Shown: positions 23,301 to 36,420 of the stretch, one piece after another
Numbering within the stretch: position 1 is the stretch's first letter
Layout: every line of letters begins with the position of its first letter
Source of the DNA: Boletus sp. NGJ
Lineage: Eukaryota > Basidiomycota > Agaricomycetes > Boletales > Boletaceae
Direction of reading: 5' to 3'
NCBI GenBank assembly: GCA_019096195.1
Contig: JAGTXK010000091.1
Span: 124,001 to 188,000 of the forward strand
Length of the DNA: 64,000 nt
Translations under genes and position numbers: made by a program
The notes under the pieces: generated by a model
What the model was told of the DNA's origin: nothing
The model's database searches: none
The model's input: the letters and a program-made list of their open reading frames with translations, nothing else

Positions 23301-24449
23301 GAGTAGGACCTTGCACACCTCACTACCCATAGTTTCCCACTGATCATTGTAACTGTCAGTGCTCATCAAATGAGAAGAGACTCTCTTCGTCCCCCTCCAA
23401 TTCATTGGTAGAGAACCCAAAGACACCATCAGAGTGCATACAGTCCTACCCCTAGTTATAGTAGCACTTGATATCCTAGCAGACCTCCAAGTCCCTCTCA
23501 CCAAGCCACCAGCAGACTCTTGTCATACTACACCTGAAGTCCAGCACCTCAGTACACACCATACTTGAGTATCTACAGGACAGCAACACTAGTGAGAGTA
23601 TATACCCCACTAGCTGAAGCAGTTAGTTGGGATCAGATAGTTAGTAGCCATGAAGCATCTCCTAATGCCACCCTCCATGCCTCCATGACCTCATCAGAGG
23701 CAATACCATTACTTGATTCTCTCCATTTCCATTTCTGTAGAGCTTTCCTCCTATTAGAGATCTCAAAGAGGGGATATATTTGGATCTATAGCAATGAGCC
23801 CATCAGGAACAGATTAACCAGATCAGAAGGAGAGTCCATGTGGCCTATGTCCATATTGAGGCACACTTACAACTTCAGTCATCAGATTTAAAGCAATCAA
23901 CTCCTGATCATATTGTACCTACTCTTTCACAATGGTAATCATGACTTCCTGATCATCCTATTCCTGTACACAGTACTCCATCTAGTCTTAGACCTTGAGC
24001 TCTACTCTGCACACCTGTGCATCACTGTACATATTTCAACTAGCACAAGTATCCTTTTACCTAGAATCTGCATAGTATCTAGATTTCATCCTTGTTCTAT
24101 TCCTATCCTGAATAGACCAGCTGCACCTCCTCCATACTTCAAGTCTGATGAAGAGAATTCAGATGTTGTGACTCAATAAATCATAACTCAATAAGTCTGG
24201 ATTGTGTAGATCAATATTAGAAGTTGAACTTTGATCAAAAGAAGTGCTTTCAATTTCATATAACAAATCTTGCCAAGTGTAAACCAGGTAAACTCTAACA
24301 TTCCAATTCCCCCTATCACTCGATCTTGAAAACCTCACATCATTTGAAATGACAAAACTCTTGTAAAGTTCATAAATATATATGAGCTGGTTCCTGTTCA
24401 TAATCCTATATATCTATGCCACCTTACTTCTTGCTATCATGCATTGCAT
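23301..24449. other. No recognisable gene
   Basis: CT- and AT-rich DNA with short frames (23,565-23,891; 23,913-24,179) that I do not recognise. Some of it may be LTR or leader sequence of the flanking retroelements. Confidence 0.4.
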
Positions 24450-27206
24450 TTGAAGGTTAATATCTAAGAATCACCCCCTTGCAATCGACTTTCCCTACAA
24501 CATAAAATTCTGGTCAGTCACAATCAGTGATTCCACTATTACTTGGAACATCTAAGGACAAGCAGAGATTAAAGGAAAAGAAGAACCAGCAAACTGGGAA
24601 AATCCCAACTATCAGAATGGTTGGCACAACCCAGATTTTGACAATGTGAATGTCTGGAATGCTCAACTCCTAGAAATTGAGCAACCAGACCATCATATGC
24701 TCAATTGGATTGATTGGATATTCATCATCTCTCTCTAACTTTGTTAGCCAGACTGGAGACAAATACCATCCAGTCCTTGCTAGTCTTATATCTGAAGTAA
24801 CCCCTGTTATTGAAGAAGCTAAACAGCCAGCAGACACTTGGAAAATAGACTCCACAATAGAGATACCTGGACTTGATCTTTAATAGAACTACCTAGTTCT
24901 TGTTCCTTGATTTCATTTCACTTGTAATCTACTCTAAGGACTTTCTCACCTGATATGTTGTCCTTCAACCCCCACAATTTCAACTCAAACCAGTTTCTGC
25001 AAAACTTATATGCATGTGCAGATCATGATGTGCAAATGGCATTAATAGCCACACAGTTTGAACTGTGGTTAACCATGCAACCACACTAGAATAAGCTCTT
25101 AATACAGCACAGGCACAGCTTGCTAAAGTGCCAGCTATAACCACATCATCTAAAGCAGCAAAGAAGATTAAAATCTTCTCTGATTCTGGTGAATTCAAAG
25201 GAGAGATCAATAAGTTCAAAGATTGATGGCTTAAGATAAAGACCTACATTGTCATCAATCCAGAAACAATTCTCCCTAAGTCATATAAGGCAGTCATTAC
25301 TGTCTTATTCTGTATGATAGGACAATGAGCTGGAAACTTTGCTACCACTTGTTTAGAAAAGGGAACAGCTTATCTATGGGACAAACTAACAGTGGATATC
25401 AAGAAACAGTTCTGTTCCACAGCCAAACCAGATTGGGCTCTAGAAAAGCTCTAGAAGCTCAAACAAGAAAACACTTGCACTTGTGACTGAATTGACCAGT
25501 TTAATGAACTCTATAAGGATGCTGACATCAGCAAGATACATGGTATAAACATCATTGAGCACAATGTGAACCCTGAGATCTGTGATTAAGTAATTAGATA
25601 GGGCAAATGAAGCACAACAGATGTCTATGTGTATCTCAAAGCAATTAGAGCAGTTGAAGAAACCATCAAAATCATGGATGCCTTCACAAAAGGACAGAAT
25701 TTGCTTTATCTAGTTCCTCCTATCTTCCTAGACTATCATCACACAACCCTAATGCAATGAATTTTGATTAGATCTATAATAGTTTTGAAGACAAAGAAAA
25801 ACACAACATTGATGCATTTGCTAAGAAATCAGCCAAGAAATGGTTCACTGGATGCTTCAATTGTGGTGGAACTGGACACATGGGTAAAGATTGCAAGAAA
25901 CTCTCCACCAAATGTTGTGAATATAATTGGTCTAGAGGAGATCACAAGAAGACTTGCTCCAAGTTCTGAAAAACTCACACTATAGATGAAGAACTCACTA
26001 ACTGTAAGAGAAAAGCCTGAGCAACTTAAACTGGCTGGGTGTCCAAGTTGCTAATCTATCTAATCTTGTATTTAGTCAATCATCTAGCCTAAATTATCAC
26101 AGCCAAGTGGGGCCTTTAATTGATTTGAAGCTCAGCTGAGGCTCTAAACCAGTACTTAATTCCACTTCACACTTATCTTCAATCCCAGAAAATGCTAGAA
26201 TTTGCACGTTGAATAATTGCAATATTATTCTATCTATAGAGATTGCCCCTACTTGTTATTGGAACAACTCATGAAAACCAAAGTTCTTTTAGATAGTGGA
26301 GCCAATACTATCTATATCAACAAGTCATATATAAAGAAGATCAAACTTCTGCTTTTTTCTCTATCCAATTCTATACTGATATATAATGTTAATGGAACAT
26401 GTAATGCTACTAGATCTATCACCCATTGTGCTGAGATCATTATTTAGTTTCAGAATTATTGTAAACAAGTCACAGCAGAAGTAACAAATCTAGGAAAGAA
26501 TTAGATGATTCTAGGATACATGTGGCTTAGTAAACATGATTCTAAGATTGATTGGACTTCTGGAAAAGTCCAAATGACTCAATGCCCCTGGATTTGTCAA
26601 ACTTTAAAAGGAAAATCCCCTTTTACATGCCAGATTAAATCTAAAAAGCATGATTCCCTAGCACATATTTTCACTATAAAACATGATGAATCTACCATGA
26701 AGAAAGATCTGAAACCAGAGGATCTCATTCTGAAACAATACCATAAGCATATGAGAGTATTCTGTAAGAAAGAAATAGAATGAATGTCTATATGAAACCC
26801 TTGGGATCATGCCATAGATATCAAAAATACCTTAAAACCAAAGAAAGGCCATTTGATATCCCTTTCACTTGAAGAACAGATGGAAGTATTAGATTTCATT
26901 GATGATCAGTTATCCAAAGGATACATTAGACCTTCTAAATCACTGCAAACATCATCCATGTTTTTTGTACCTAAGAAAGATGGCCAAAAACAAATGGTAC
27001 AGGACTACCAATATCTAAACAAACACATAATCAAGAACCATTATCTGCTCCCCTTGATCTCATAGCTTGTAGACAAGCTCAAAGGATCAAAATGGTTTAT
27101 AAAGATAGATCTTCACTGGGGATATAATAATGTTTGCATCAAAGAAGAAAATGAAAAGCTGCCTTCATATAGTATGTTACAGAGGCACCTTTGAACCCCT
27201 TGTAAT

Positions 27207-30200
27207 TAGTGTTGGAAAATTTCAGTTCATTTCAGTTCTTCAGAGATTTTCTTCAACTCTAAACTGCACTTCCATTCACATTCATGCCAAGTGTTCAAGT
27301 TTAAACACATTCAAACTTCGAACACATGATATTTTGTCATAACAATACACAAGACAACTACTACTTGCATATAGCATCAGACTCAGAGTCATTGTGAAGC
27401 TGAGAGAACTGATCAAAAAGTGCTGCCTTACAAGCATGAGACTCTGCCTCAGTTGCTGCCTGAATGTGTCCATTCCAATAACCACTTTTTAGCAGTTGTT
27501 GGGCTTCAAACATTTCAGAAGCAATCTGGTTGCAGCATGAAGTCCCAGTAAGTCCACCAAATAAGAATGCTTGTTCCAAAGGTATTGCAGAACCAGGGAT
27601 GGCCAGATAATCACATGCCATATGAGAGAGTGTTGAATACTGGCATGAGCATTCCTGTATACTACTGTTAAGCAGATATACACCAGTGCATTGTGAGTGA
27701 AAGGTACTCACCCCACCACTGCATAATATCACCAGCTTCCTCCTCAAGTGGACTCATTAAGTACAAAGTTAATTCAGTATGGGGATTAGTGGCATGTTTT
27801 GCCTGCTTCTCTGCTTGGATTGCTTGCTGCATCCCTGCATGACCATATCACATAAATCCTGAGATGAACTGCTTGACTAGCAAGAAACAACCAAAAATGA
27901 TGACTCATCAGTGCTCTGATACCACTTTTCCAGATTATTCAATCCTGCCGGAAGATGTGCCACAAGGGTCTCATAATCTAAGTTGTCACGTGAATCCTCC
28001 CAGCTCTGTGAGAGAAATTTGAGTACTAATATAGAATGTGACAAGGATGGGTGGGTTGTTACTGAAAAAGTCTAAGTTGCAGAAGCTGGTTTCTAGTTGA
28101 TAGTGGTCATTGACATTAAATCTGTGGCTGCAGTGACAAGATAATTGATTCTTACTAACCTGTAGTATTCAATGTATATGTACAAGATGTTCCCACTTAG
28201 TTAATGAAAGTTTATAGTTGGCATATTGCTTTCATTTGAGAGTGGGAATTTTGTCACTATCATCAGCTTCCTTAATAAAGCATGTAATGGCCTATTTACA
28301 GAGTAAGCAAATAATCAACAGAACTGCCAAATTGTAAATACCTTGCAAAGCTTCAAGAAACATTCCAAACATGTATATAATGATGTCTAGCAAGTATGAA
28401 TCCACTGAAGCAACTCAAGCTCAGACACATTCACCTCCCTATATGTTCCATAGAAGAAGGCCTGGGTCTGAGGAGATTTGAGAACCTTAACTTGTGATGA
28501 TCACTTTGTGCTATACCTACTGTAAGAACAGTAATCATATCTGTGTGATTAATGCCAGTGCTTTTCCCAGTGCATTGGCAACATCAAAATTCTCACCTTC
28601 AGATTTGAAGTCAAGTTCACATGCCCATAACTTCTTTACAAGCTGCCAGCCCAAAGTTGGGAAGATATCATTCATGAAATGTTCAGCAGCAAGATAAAGG
28701 GCATGTTCCATGCACTGGATGTGCCACCTTTGATAACTTTCAATGCCAGTCTTAGGAACATTCTCTGCAAATGAGTGGATTGCAGTATTGTTATTTGATG
28801 CATTGTCTGCAGTGAACCATCTAATCTATAGATATTATAAGCTCATTTAAAGGATTGGGAGGGGGGGCAAGAACTCAAAAGAACTTTACCTTTTTTCTAA
28901 TGTCATAATGACTGACAACACATGTGATAATCTTGGCAATATTAGCACTAGTGTGACTATCATCAATTGGCATGAATGCCAGTTACTCCATATGAAGTTC
29001 CCACTTTTGTAAGTCAGACATAGATATATAGTGTTCTATCACTAACAAATATGGGTCTTGTGTCTCACTGGTCTATGTATTGAAGGTGAATGAAACCTGA
29101 CCCTCAACTCTCTGCACAGAATAAGTGCTTAGAAAGCATGCAATAGATATTGGGTACTTCACTTACCTGAAGCCACTCTTTTATTCGAGATTCAACAAGT
29201 TTGCCCCTTTGAAGAATCTTATTCCAAATCTTCTTGTGATGTGGGATGTCCTTATCAGATAAGGTGGGTCTCATATACTCTAACAAGATAAAAGGCCTAG
29301 TTACTTTACTAATGGTATCAACAAATCACAGATTACCAAATAAAACTCACATCATCCTTCAAAACAATGAGCTCAATAATATAGTCAAGTAGTCCAGTTG
29401 TTGTAAATGCTAGAATCTATGGTTGTGATACAATGTGTGCATCAAGGTTGATTTGACCATTCCTAGAACTAGATCAACATGGTATTGACAACACCAAAAA
29501 TCACATACACTTTATCATCCTTGGTAATGTATGAGGATGAAGTGGTATTCCTGCCTTTTCACAGCAAGTCTGGTAGATAGTAACATGATCCTGGTGCCTA
29601 ATCCATGTAATACACCAGTGGATAACATTCATGATCAAATGGCATGTTTGATGAACTGTGCAATGTGGAGTTATAAGCTTGTTGTAACACTCCCAGTGAG
29701 AAATGAGTGTTTAGCTGTCAATATCTTAAAAAAAATCAGATGACACAGAAACATACTTGGATACACTATACCAATGTTTCTTCTCTTTGTTCTTCATTAC
29801 AGTATTAGTAACCATATTTGAAGTGAAAATGGTTTGAATGTCTGCCATATGATTACTTTTAGATCAGACCATAGCCTATCAAATATTAGAAACTGTTAGA
29901 TTAATAGTGGTCAGAACCTACCACACAATCAACATCATCCAGTGCCACAGCTGATATCTGACTGCTCTCACTCACACAATTGTCATTTATCATGTCAGTG
30001 ACTCCAAGACCATCAATATCAGTGTCCATAGAAATATCTGCAGCATCACTGCTGCCATTTCCATAAGACCAGTTTCATGGGACTGACTCATCTTGGCTAC
30101 TGAGTTCAGCTGAGAATGCCTTGCACTTGCCAGCATGAATGGCATTGGCAGGATTAGTTAAGCGATGTGAAGCGGAACTTGCTTAGGGTGGTGCTGACCA

Positions 30201-31059
30201 GTAATCTTGGCTGCCAGTCGAGGGATACAAATTTTGAGAGGGCTGCCACCCATAGCAGAATTAGACTTGGAGATGACAGTGGGAGCAAGAGCAGTATGGT
30301 CATCAACATCATGATACCATTGGATCTTGCTTGCATCTAGTAATTGGCCATTATGACCAACAGCACATCCAGCAGGATTGTTTGACATCATAATGATGGA
30401 ACATGTATCCACATCAAAGGCTTGCTTTTATATATATTCCTACCATCTGATCCTGAAGATCACAACTGGCATCTATTCTTAAATCCCAGGGTCTGAGGAG
30501 GCATGAGAAGAAACAGCAAGCTGGGCATGCTAGCTTCTAAGTATCATCTCTAGAACACCTTTAGAAAAATGCCATTTATGACCCAGCTTTCAAGGACACC
30601 AGTGTGGTTTCAGGCTGATTTATATGACATATACTATGCAATGGTCTTCTTTATTTAGTTGAAGCAGGGCAAAGCAAAGGAAGAACAGAAGGGCAGATGA
30701 ATTCTGTATGCAGTCACAGCAGTTGAGTTGCAGGATTCAGCACAAATATTCAGAGTGCAGCTGTGCAATTCTTCAAACACTTTGCATGATTACTGTAGTA
30801 ATTTTAAGCAAAGGCCTTCAACAGTGTGTAACTCTGGTAATAAATCACTCTGATGTTCTGAAAATAGGCATAAACATATACAGGTCCAAACATGTTCAAA
30901 CATGTTCTGAACTGACTGTAAAGGTTCAGAAGAAGGTGGATGTGAACCTGAACTGTGGTTCAGTTCAGCCCCCCACACTAAACCTGCACTAAATCTAGTG
31001 TTTGGTCCATGAAGAGTCCAGTTTGAACCAACATTCAGAACTGAACACATCCACCACTA
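27207..31059 (-). mobile_element. hAT transposon with 8-bp target duplication
   Basis: This 3,853-bp element has TAGTGTTGGA at the left end and, inverted, TAGTGGTGGA at the right. It is flanked on both sides by CTTGTAAT (27,199-27,206 and 31,060-31,067), a perfect 8-bp duplication as hAT elements make. The Gypsy RT reads across the site once the insertion is set aside (FEPLV before, MYFGLCN after). Both subterminal zones are rich in GTTCA/TGAAC repeats (27,220-27,310 and 30,890-31,050). Confidence 0.92.
27361..30412 (-). pseudogene. hAT transposase, broken, multi-exon
   Basis: The minus strand gives an N-terminal piece (30,158-30,412) with IQWYHDVDDHTALAP, a middle piece with RPTLSDKDIPHHKKI (29,104-29,286), and a C-terminal dimerisation piece (27,361-27,747) with MACDYLAIPGSAIPLEQAF followed by LFGGLTG. 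The last matches the hAT C-terminal domain (L..IP.S....ERAFS.GG). The catalytic middle is interrupted by stops and possible introns. It is unlikely to be active. Confidence 0.75.
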
Positions 31060-31549
31060 CTTGTAATGTATTTTGGATTGTGCAACTCATCAGCTACTTT
31101 TCAAACCACGATGAATGAGCTATTCTCAGATATGCATAATGTCATAGTTATCTACATTGATGATCTCATGATCTTTATGAAAATAAATAACATCATAAAA
31201 CATAAAAGAATTGTGAAGAAAGTATTGCAGTGCCTTGAAGACAATGATCTATTTGCAAAATCAAAGAAATGCACCTTCAGTGTTCAAGAAGTGGAATTCT
31301 GTGGCATAATAGTATCTAGAGATGGAATCACAATAAACAATAGTAAAGTCAAAGCCATTAAGAAATGGCTAATTCCAAAGAATGTTAGAGGTGTATGCAG
31401 TTTTTTTGGTCCAGCAAACATCTATCAAAGATTTATTGAAGAATATGCCTGAGTGACATGACCTCTAAATGATCTTACAAGGAAGAATGTACCTTTTGAA
31501 TGGAAAGAGGCATCACTACCTTGAAGGCACACACCATCAGTTTGAAATC

Positions 31550-32915
31550 TAAACTGATTATGCTAATCTTCGATGATTTATGAAATAAATTGAAAAGAGA
31601 TAGAAGATCTATTAAATAAAAAACTGTTTGGATTCATAGAAGTAGAAGTAAATTGTCCTAAAGTTGTATTACATCCCAATATTACAAATTAGAAGAGAAG
31701 TAAAAAACAATTTAAGAACTTTCGCTCCTGTTGGAATATTTATAGATTGATTTCATATCGAGGAAGTAAAAACTGCTATGAAATTGGGTTACAAAATTAA
31801 AATAATATCTGGTTATTTATTTAAAGAGGCTGAAATTTTTACAGACTATGTGGATGATCTATATAGAATAAAGGTTCATGCTAATAAGAATAAAGACCCT
31901 ATTTGGAGATTAATTAGTAAAAACTTAATGAATAGTTTATATGAAAGATTTGGAATAGATCAATATTTACAAAATAATGTTGTAATTGATAAAAATGACT
32001 TACAATTGAAAACTCTTTTTGATAAAACTGAAATTAGTGATATAATTGAATTGGATGATAAATTGTTAATTCAATATTTACCAAAAAGTATTGATTCTTA
32101 TTCATATCAAGAAAACTTAGATATTAATATATCAGTTGTAATTGCTTCCTCCATAACAGCATATAGTAGAATAATTATGAGTAAATATAAAATAATGATA
32201 ATTATAATTTACATTATACTAATACAGATAGTTTATATTTAAGTTTCAATTCAAATAAAGAAAAAATAAAATTTGATAGTAAATATGTAGATCCTTTGAA
32301 ATTAGGATACTTAAAGATAGAAAACCCTAAAGTAAACAGAAATTACATTCCATATGAAAGATTCTATTTCTTAGGACCTAAGTTTTATGTAGCAATTTTA
32401 GAAAATAAAATTGATTTCTCAAGTAAAACTAAAATAAAAGGTTTACAAAAAGCATACAGATCTTTAATAGATGAAAATAAAATAAAATCATTATTACAAT
32501 ATAATAGAAAACCTATAAAAATAGAAACAATGAAATGGTATAAACAATTATCTTGCTCAACAATTTATATTGAAAATAGACCTTATAATTTAGATATCTC
32601 AAATTTCAAAAGATCTTTGTTTTATAAATATTATAATCCTGAAAATATTTTATTAACTAATACAAAATCAATTGTAATGAAAGATAATAAAATTAGTTCA
32701 TTTGGAAATTTTATTGTTAAAGATAATGTAATATATGAAGATATATCAAATATAATGTAAGCTTTTTTCCCCTAAATATAATGTCTTTATTTTATATATC
32801 ACCCCTCATATGGTTAATTATTTTTAAAGGGGGGATAAATTTACTTTATATCCAGTTTTTCCTTATTTTAAAGAAAAAAAGCAGAGATAAAACATCTTTA
32901 AAATCTCTCTATACA
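31550..32915 (+). pseudogene. Family B DNA polymerase fragment from a mitochondrial linear plasmid
   Basis: A very AT-rich block has two frames (31,778-32,242 and 32,296-32,760) of a protein-primed family B polymerase. Visible are AMKLGYKIKIISGYLFKEAE, LMNSLYERFG (K..NS.YG motif), YTNTDSLY (the YxDTDS metal motif, read near 32,205-32,240), and a C-terminal part with YFLGPKFYV. This palm-to-thumb order matches the dpo gene of fungal mitochondrial plasmids. An in-frame TGA at 31,748-31,750 falls where a Trp fits (IDWFHIEEV), as expected of the mitochondrial code. Base composition differs sharply from the flanks, which are Gypsy on both sides. It cannot be expressed as a nuclear gene. Confidence 0.85.
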
Positions 32916-33320
32916 CACAGATCTTAACTGTCAGCAAGCCCAATGGGCACACATTTCAATTATACATGGCTTTATAAGGCAGATGCCACTATGGAAAAAG
33001 CCAATGCTTTATCTTGACATGAAGACCACACTATTGGAATAGAAAATGAAAATACTGGAGTGCTAATCATTCCTCTTGAGCAGATTAGTGTTACAGAAGT
33101 TCATATTGCTATGAAGTCTAATTTCATCATTAACAAAATCAGAAAAGCCATACATTTACTCAAAGAATCTGACATCACCACCATATATAACAAGTACAAC
33201 ATTGACGCACACACAGATGAACTTCTTCATGACAAAGAAGGAAAGATCTACACAGCCTCCCCTCCAATTCCCCCTATTCCTCCAATCCTACAACCATTTC
33301 TGCCTCTTTTATGTCAATAA

Positions 33321-34000
33321 GTTCACTGACCATTATTCCTTTTCCACTGCTTTTTAATGCCACTGTGCATCTAGCCAACTCTCTTCTGCATCCATAACAT
33401 TATTCTTGTGACTCATTGTTCCCCTTCCCTTTGCAACAGCCTTCTAGTCACATCGCTGTGTATCCTACTACTACAGTATATGCTATGAATCCGAAGATTG
33501 CTCCACACAGATCCAGAGAATGAGCCACAAACAGTGCCACATGACTCTCCTTCCCATCCACAACATTATTCTCATAACTTACTGCCAATGTAAATCTCTC
33601 CATCCCTTCTGCATACAACACCCAGACCATCCTCACACACTCAATGACAATCTAAGTAATACATTCTCCCTTAATTGCATTTTTTTTAATATGCTAGTAT
33701 GTTGAATCACTATGGCAGTACTACTTAATATCTTAGTTAGATGCTACTTTTTGGCTGATAAATCACTTTTGTTCTTTTCATGTCAGGATCATACTTTTAA
33801 TATAATTTGTGGTGCTTTTGTGTTTTTGTGCTTTTCATAGTGGTGACATGACACAAAGCTGCTAAAAAGCCCAAAAAGTACTTTATGAATTTACTGATGT
33901 CAGTCCCATTACTCGTTATACATCACAAACTCCATAATAGATTTAAGCAAAGTTAGGATACTTTGCACTTCGGGCACATCTATATGAAATGGTCTATATA
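33321..34000. other. No recognisable gene
   Basis: CT-rich then AT-rich spacer between the Gypsy end and Tc1 A2. A phrase of about 40 bp containing ACATTATTCT is loosely repeated at about 33,385-33,420 and 33,555-33,590. No coding signal is supported. Confidence 0.4.
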
Positions 34001-35561
34001 CAGTGGCTCAAAAAAGTGTCCCAATGTTTGGCTATTTTGCAAAGACTTGACATTTGCAAAAGAATCAAAAGGTGTTAGCCCTAATCCTTGCCCTGAAGAT
34101 GAGCCCTTAGTCATGTGATTTGGTTGTCATGGCACTGAGATATAGCCATATTAAAATGATATGTCATTGGGACACTTATTTGACCCTGATATTATCAACT
34201 ATCATTTAGTAAATAACATAAGGTTCTGATGGATGCTGTGCTTCAACCCTGTCTGATTATGTCACTTACATAACTCCAAATGGTATAAAGAGCAGAGATA
34301 CCATTCAGCCAACCCTACTTCATTATGAAATCCACTCCCTCCTCTGCTAGAGCCAATATTCTTTTTCTCTCTGAATCTGGCCTTTCTACTAGGCAAATAT
34401 CATTCCAAACTGGTCTGGGGAAGTCTACTGTGGCCAGGGTTATCAAGGAGATCCACCCAGGCAAGGAAAACATCAAATTAGGATGTCCTTCTAAACTTTC
34501 TCCTACTGATAAAAGGAGAATTGTCTCTAGTATTACCTCTGGCAAAGTTGAAAATGCTGTCCAGGCTACCCATCTCATCAATTCTGCTCTCTCTTCTCCT
34601 GTCTCTGCTCAAACTGTTAGGAATGTTCTCAAGTCTGCATCTCTCAAGGCTGTAGTCAAGAAAAAGAAGCCACTCTTGTCTGTGAAGCATAGGCAACATA
34701 GGCTAGCCTTTGCTCTCAAGCACCAACATTGGACTGTGGAGGACTGGACTAGGGTTATATGGTCAGATGAAACCAAGATCAACAGGATTGGGTCAGATGG
34801 AAGGAAGTATGTATGGAAATTGGCAGGAAAGTCTTTGCAAGACAAGGAAGTTCAGGGAACAGTAAAGTTTGGAGGAGGTTCCTTGATGGTTTGGGGATGC
34901 ATGAGTTGGAGTGGAGTGGGGATTCTTGCAGAGGTTGAAGGGAGGATGAATGCTGAGCAGTATGTCTCCATTTTGGAGGATAATCTGCTTCCTTCCATGG
35001 AAAATTCTGGAATTCCTAAGAGAGCATTATCTTTCAACAAGATAATGACCCCAAGCACACCTCTAAAAGAGCCAAGGAGTGGCTGGAATCTCAAGGGATC
35101 AAGCTTCTTGACTGGCCAGCACAATCTCCAGACCTTAATCCCATTGAACATCTCTGGCAAATCCTCAAAAAAAAAACTCAATAGCTATACAACACCACCA
35201 AAAGGAGTATGGGAGCTTTGGGAGAGAATTGAAGTGGAGTGGGGGAAGAGGTTGAGGAGTGTCAAGGATTAATAGAGAGTATGCCTAGAAGACTAGAGGC
35301 AGTGATAAAAGCAAAGGGAGGGCATACAAAGTACTAAATTGAAGAATAGAAATGTTGCTCAAAAAAGTGTCCCAATGACATGTCACTTTAATATGGCTAT
35401 ATCTCGGTGCCATGACAACCAAATCACATGACTAAGGGCTCATCTTCAGGGCAAGGATTAGGGCTATCAATGCCAGCAAGGTTAGCTAACCTTTTGGTTC
35501 TTTTGCAAATGTCAAGTCTTTGCAAAATAGCCAAACATTGGGACACTTTTTTGAGCCACTG
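34001..35561 (+). mobile_element. Tc1/mariner element A2
   Basis: This 1,561-bp element has CAGTGGCTC and GAGCCACTG ends and TA duplications at 33,999-34,000 and 35,562-35,563. It is nearly identical to A1; by eye about 1-2 percent of transposase bases differ. Both long arms are present with short deletions, for example near 34,080 and 35,470. Confidence 0.95.
34325..35335 (+). pseudogene. Tc1 transposase A2, frameshifted
   Basis: The frame is the same as A1 up to SGIP at about 35,017, with VIWSDETKINR intact. A one-base loss there shifts the frame through the second catalytic Asp region. An extra A in the A-run near 35,170 restores it for [18 protein letters not shown] four-base loss near 35,248 shifts it again, giving a short wrong tail at 35,272. 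The family end AKGGHTKY is still readable at about 35,310-35,335. The enzyme would lack the QQDND and NPIE blocks, so it is inactive. Confidence 0.92.
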
Positions 35562-35563
35562 TA

Positions 35564-36420
35564 TAAACAGTTTTGGTTGTTACTTACCTCATGGAATCAG
35601 GCTGTGCATCAGGTGGTTCAATGCCTCAGTTGCTGGTGAGACATCATTGGAAATGCAGCTGGCTATGTTGTGCTCAAATACCTCAATGAGAATACCACTG
35701 ATGGTTAGCCTGACTTAGAGAACTTGAACTTGACTACTAAAGAGAAACTGGTGATCCACTTGCTTGCACTTCATGCATTTGCATACAAGGACTTTGACCC
35801 CTCCAACTCCTCAAAAGCATTCTAGTCCCCCCTCATTCTTTCTCTTCTTAAAACAACCCACATGCAAGATATCTTTGGATGGGTAAAGGTTCCAGGGTTT
35901 GATCTCCTGGCAAAATGTAATCATGGGATTAGGGGAGCACTCGCTCTCTGCACCACACTGGTAATGAAATTTTCATTTGTCACCCAGATGCTGACTAACT
36001 AAGGTTTGTTAGCTGAAACATGCATTGAAATTGGCACAAAAGGGATGACTTGAGGTTATCATAAACCAGGAGGTGCAGATAGCACAAGAGCCTGAGGCTG
36101 TTGATGCCCACCCAACACAGGGCATTCAGATAAACTGAAAGCAACCTCAAACTTTGAATCAGACAATAGGAAAGCTAAGCACCAAGGGCAGCACCTTCTC
36201 CCACCAGAACTGGGGTGGTCAAACAGGAGCATACTACTTGTCTATCACAAACCAGAGTCCTGACATGCTGGGAGACATTGTTGCAGGGGTGCTGTTATAT
36301 CTCACTGCCAACGAAAATGATGATGCCCAGTTTGCCTCCATTGTGGCCCCAGACAAGCTCGATCCTAGAGCTTAGATGTGTAAGCACCTACTTGCCTATT
36401 GTTATTACACTGTGAACAGT
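35564..36420 (+). pseudogene. Remnant of an unnamed gene, related to 43.4-51.7 kb
   Basis: Short plus-strand frames (35,580-36,375) show ENLNLTTKEKLVIHLLALHA, a stretch with GIRGALALCTTL near 35,930, and STFSHQNWGGQTGAYYLSIT with SPDMLGDIVAGV near 36,190-36,290. The order and the FS.Q.WG block recall the remnant around the Copia element at 46 kb. The function is unknown. It is broken in several places. Confidence 0.45.

Larger units (their letters stand above)
24450..33320 (+). mobile_element. Gypsy element in three pieces, host of two insertions (fossil)
   Basis: The plus-strand parts in order are: gag (about 24.5-25.98 kb) with the zinc knuckle CFNCGGTGHMGKDCKK near 25,855; a protease region with LLDSGAN (26,290); RT part 1 (26,853-27,198, YIRPSKS and FFVPKKDGQKQMVQDY); RT part 2 (31,066-31,452, MYFGLCNSSATFQTTMNELF and IYIDDLMIF); and an RNase H end with linker (32,925-33,320, IGIENENTGVLIIPLEQISV). 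A hAT transposon separates the RT parts and mitochondrial-type DNA separates RT from RNase H. There is no integrase core and no clear LTR. It is broken in many places and old. Confidence 0.85.

Noticed and set aside
24164-24480. Possible 5' LTR of the Gypsy element at 24.4 kb
   Set aside because: It starts TGTTGTGAC but no second copy or clear 3' border exists in the window.
31550-32915. Active nuclear DNA polymerase gene
   Set aside because: Interrupted frame, mitochondrial-code TGA and extreme AT content; it is a captured fragment.
33380-33595. Tandem repeat of ACATTATTCT phrases
   Set aside because: Only a loose similarity over about 40 bp; not enough to call a repeat.
35564-36420. DUF6532 assignment for the unnamed remnants
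   Set aside because: Some composition recalls that family, but the motifs do not line up well enough to name it without a search.
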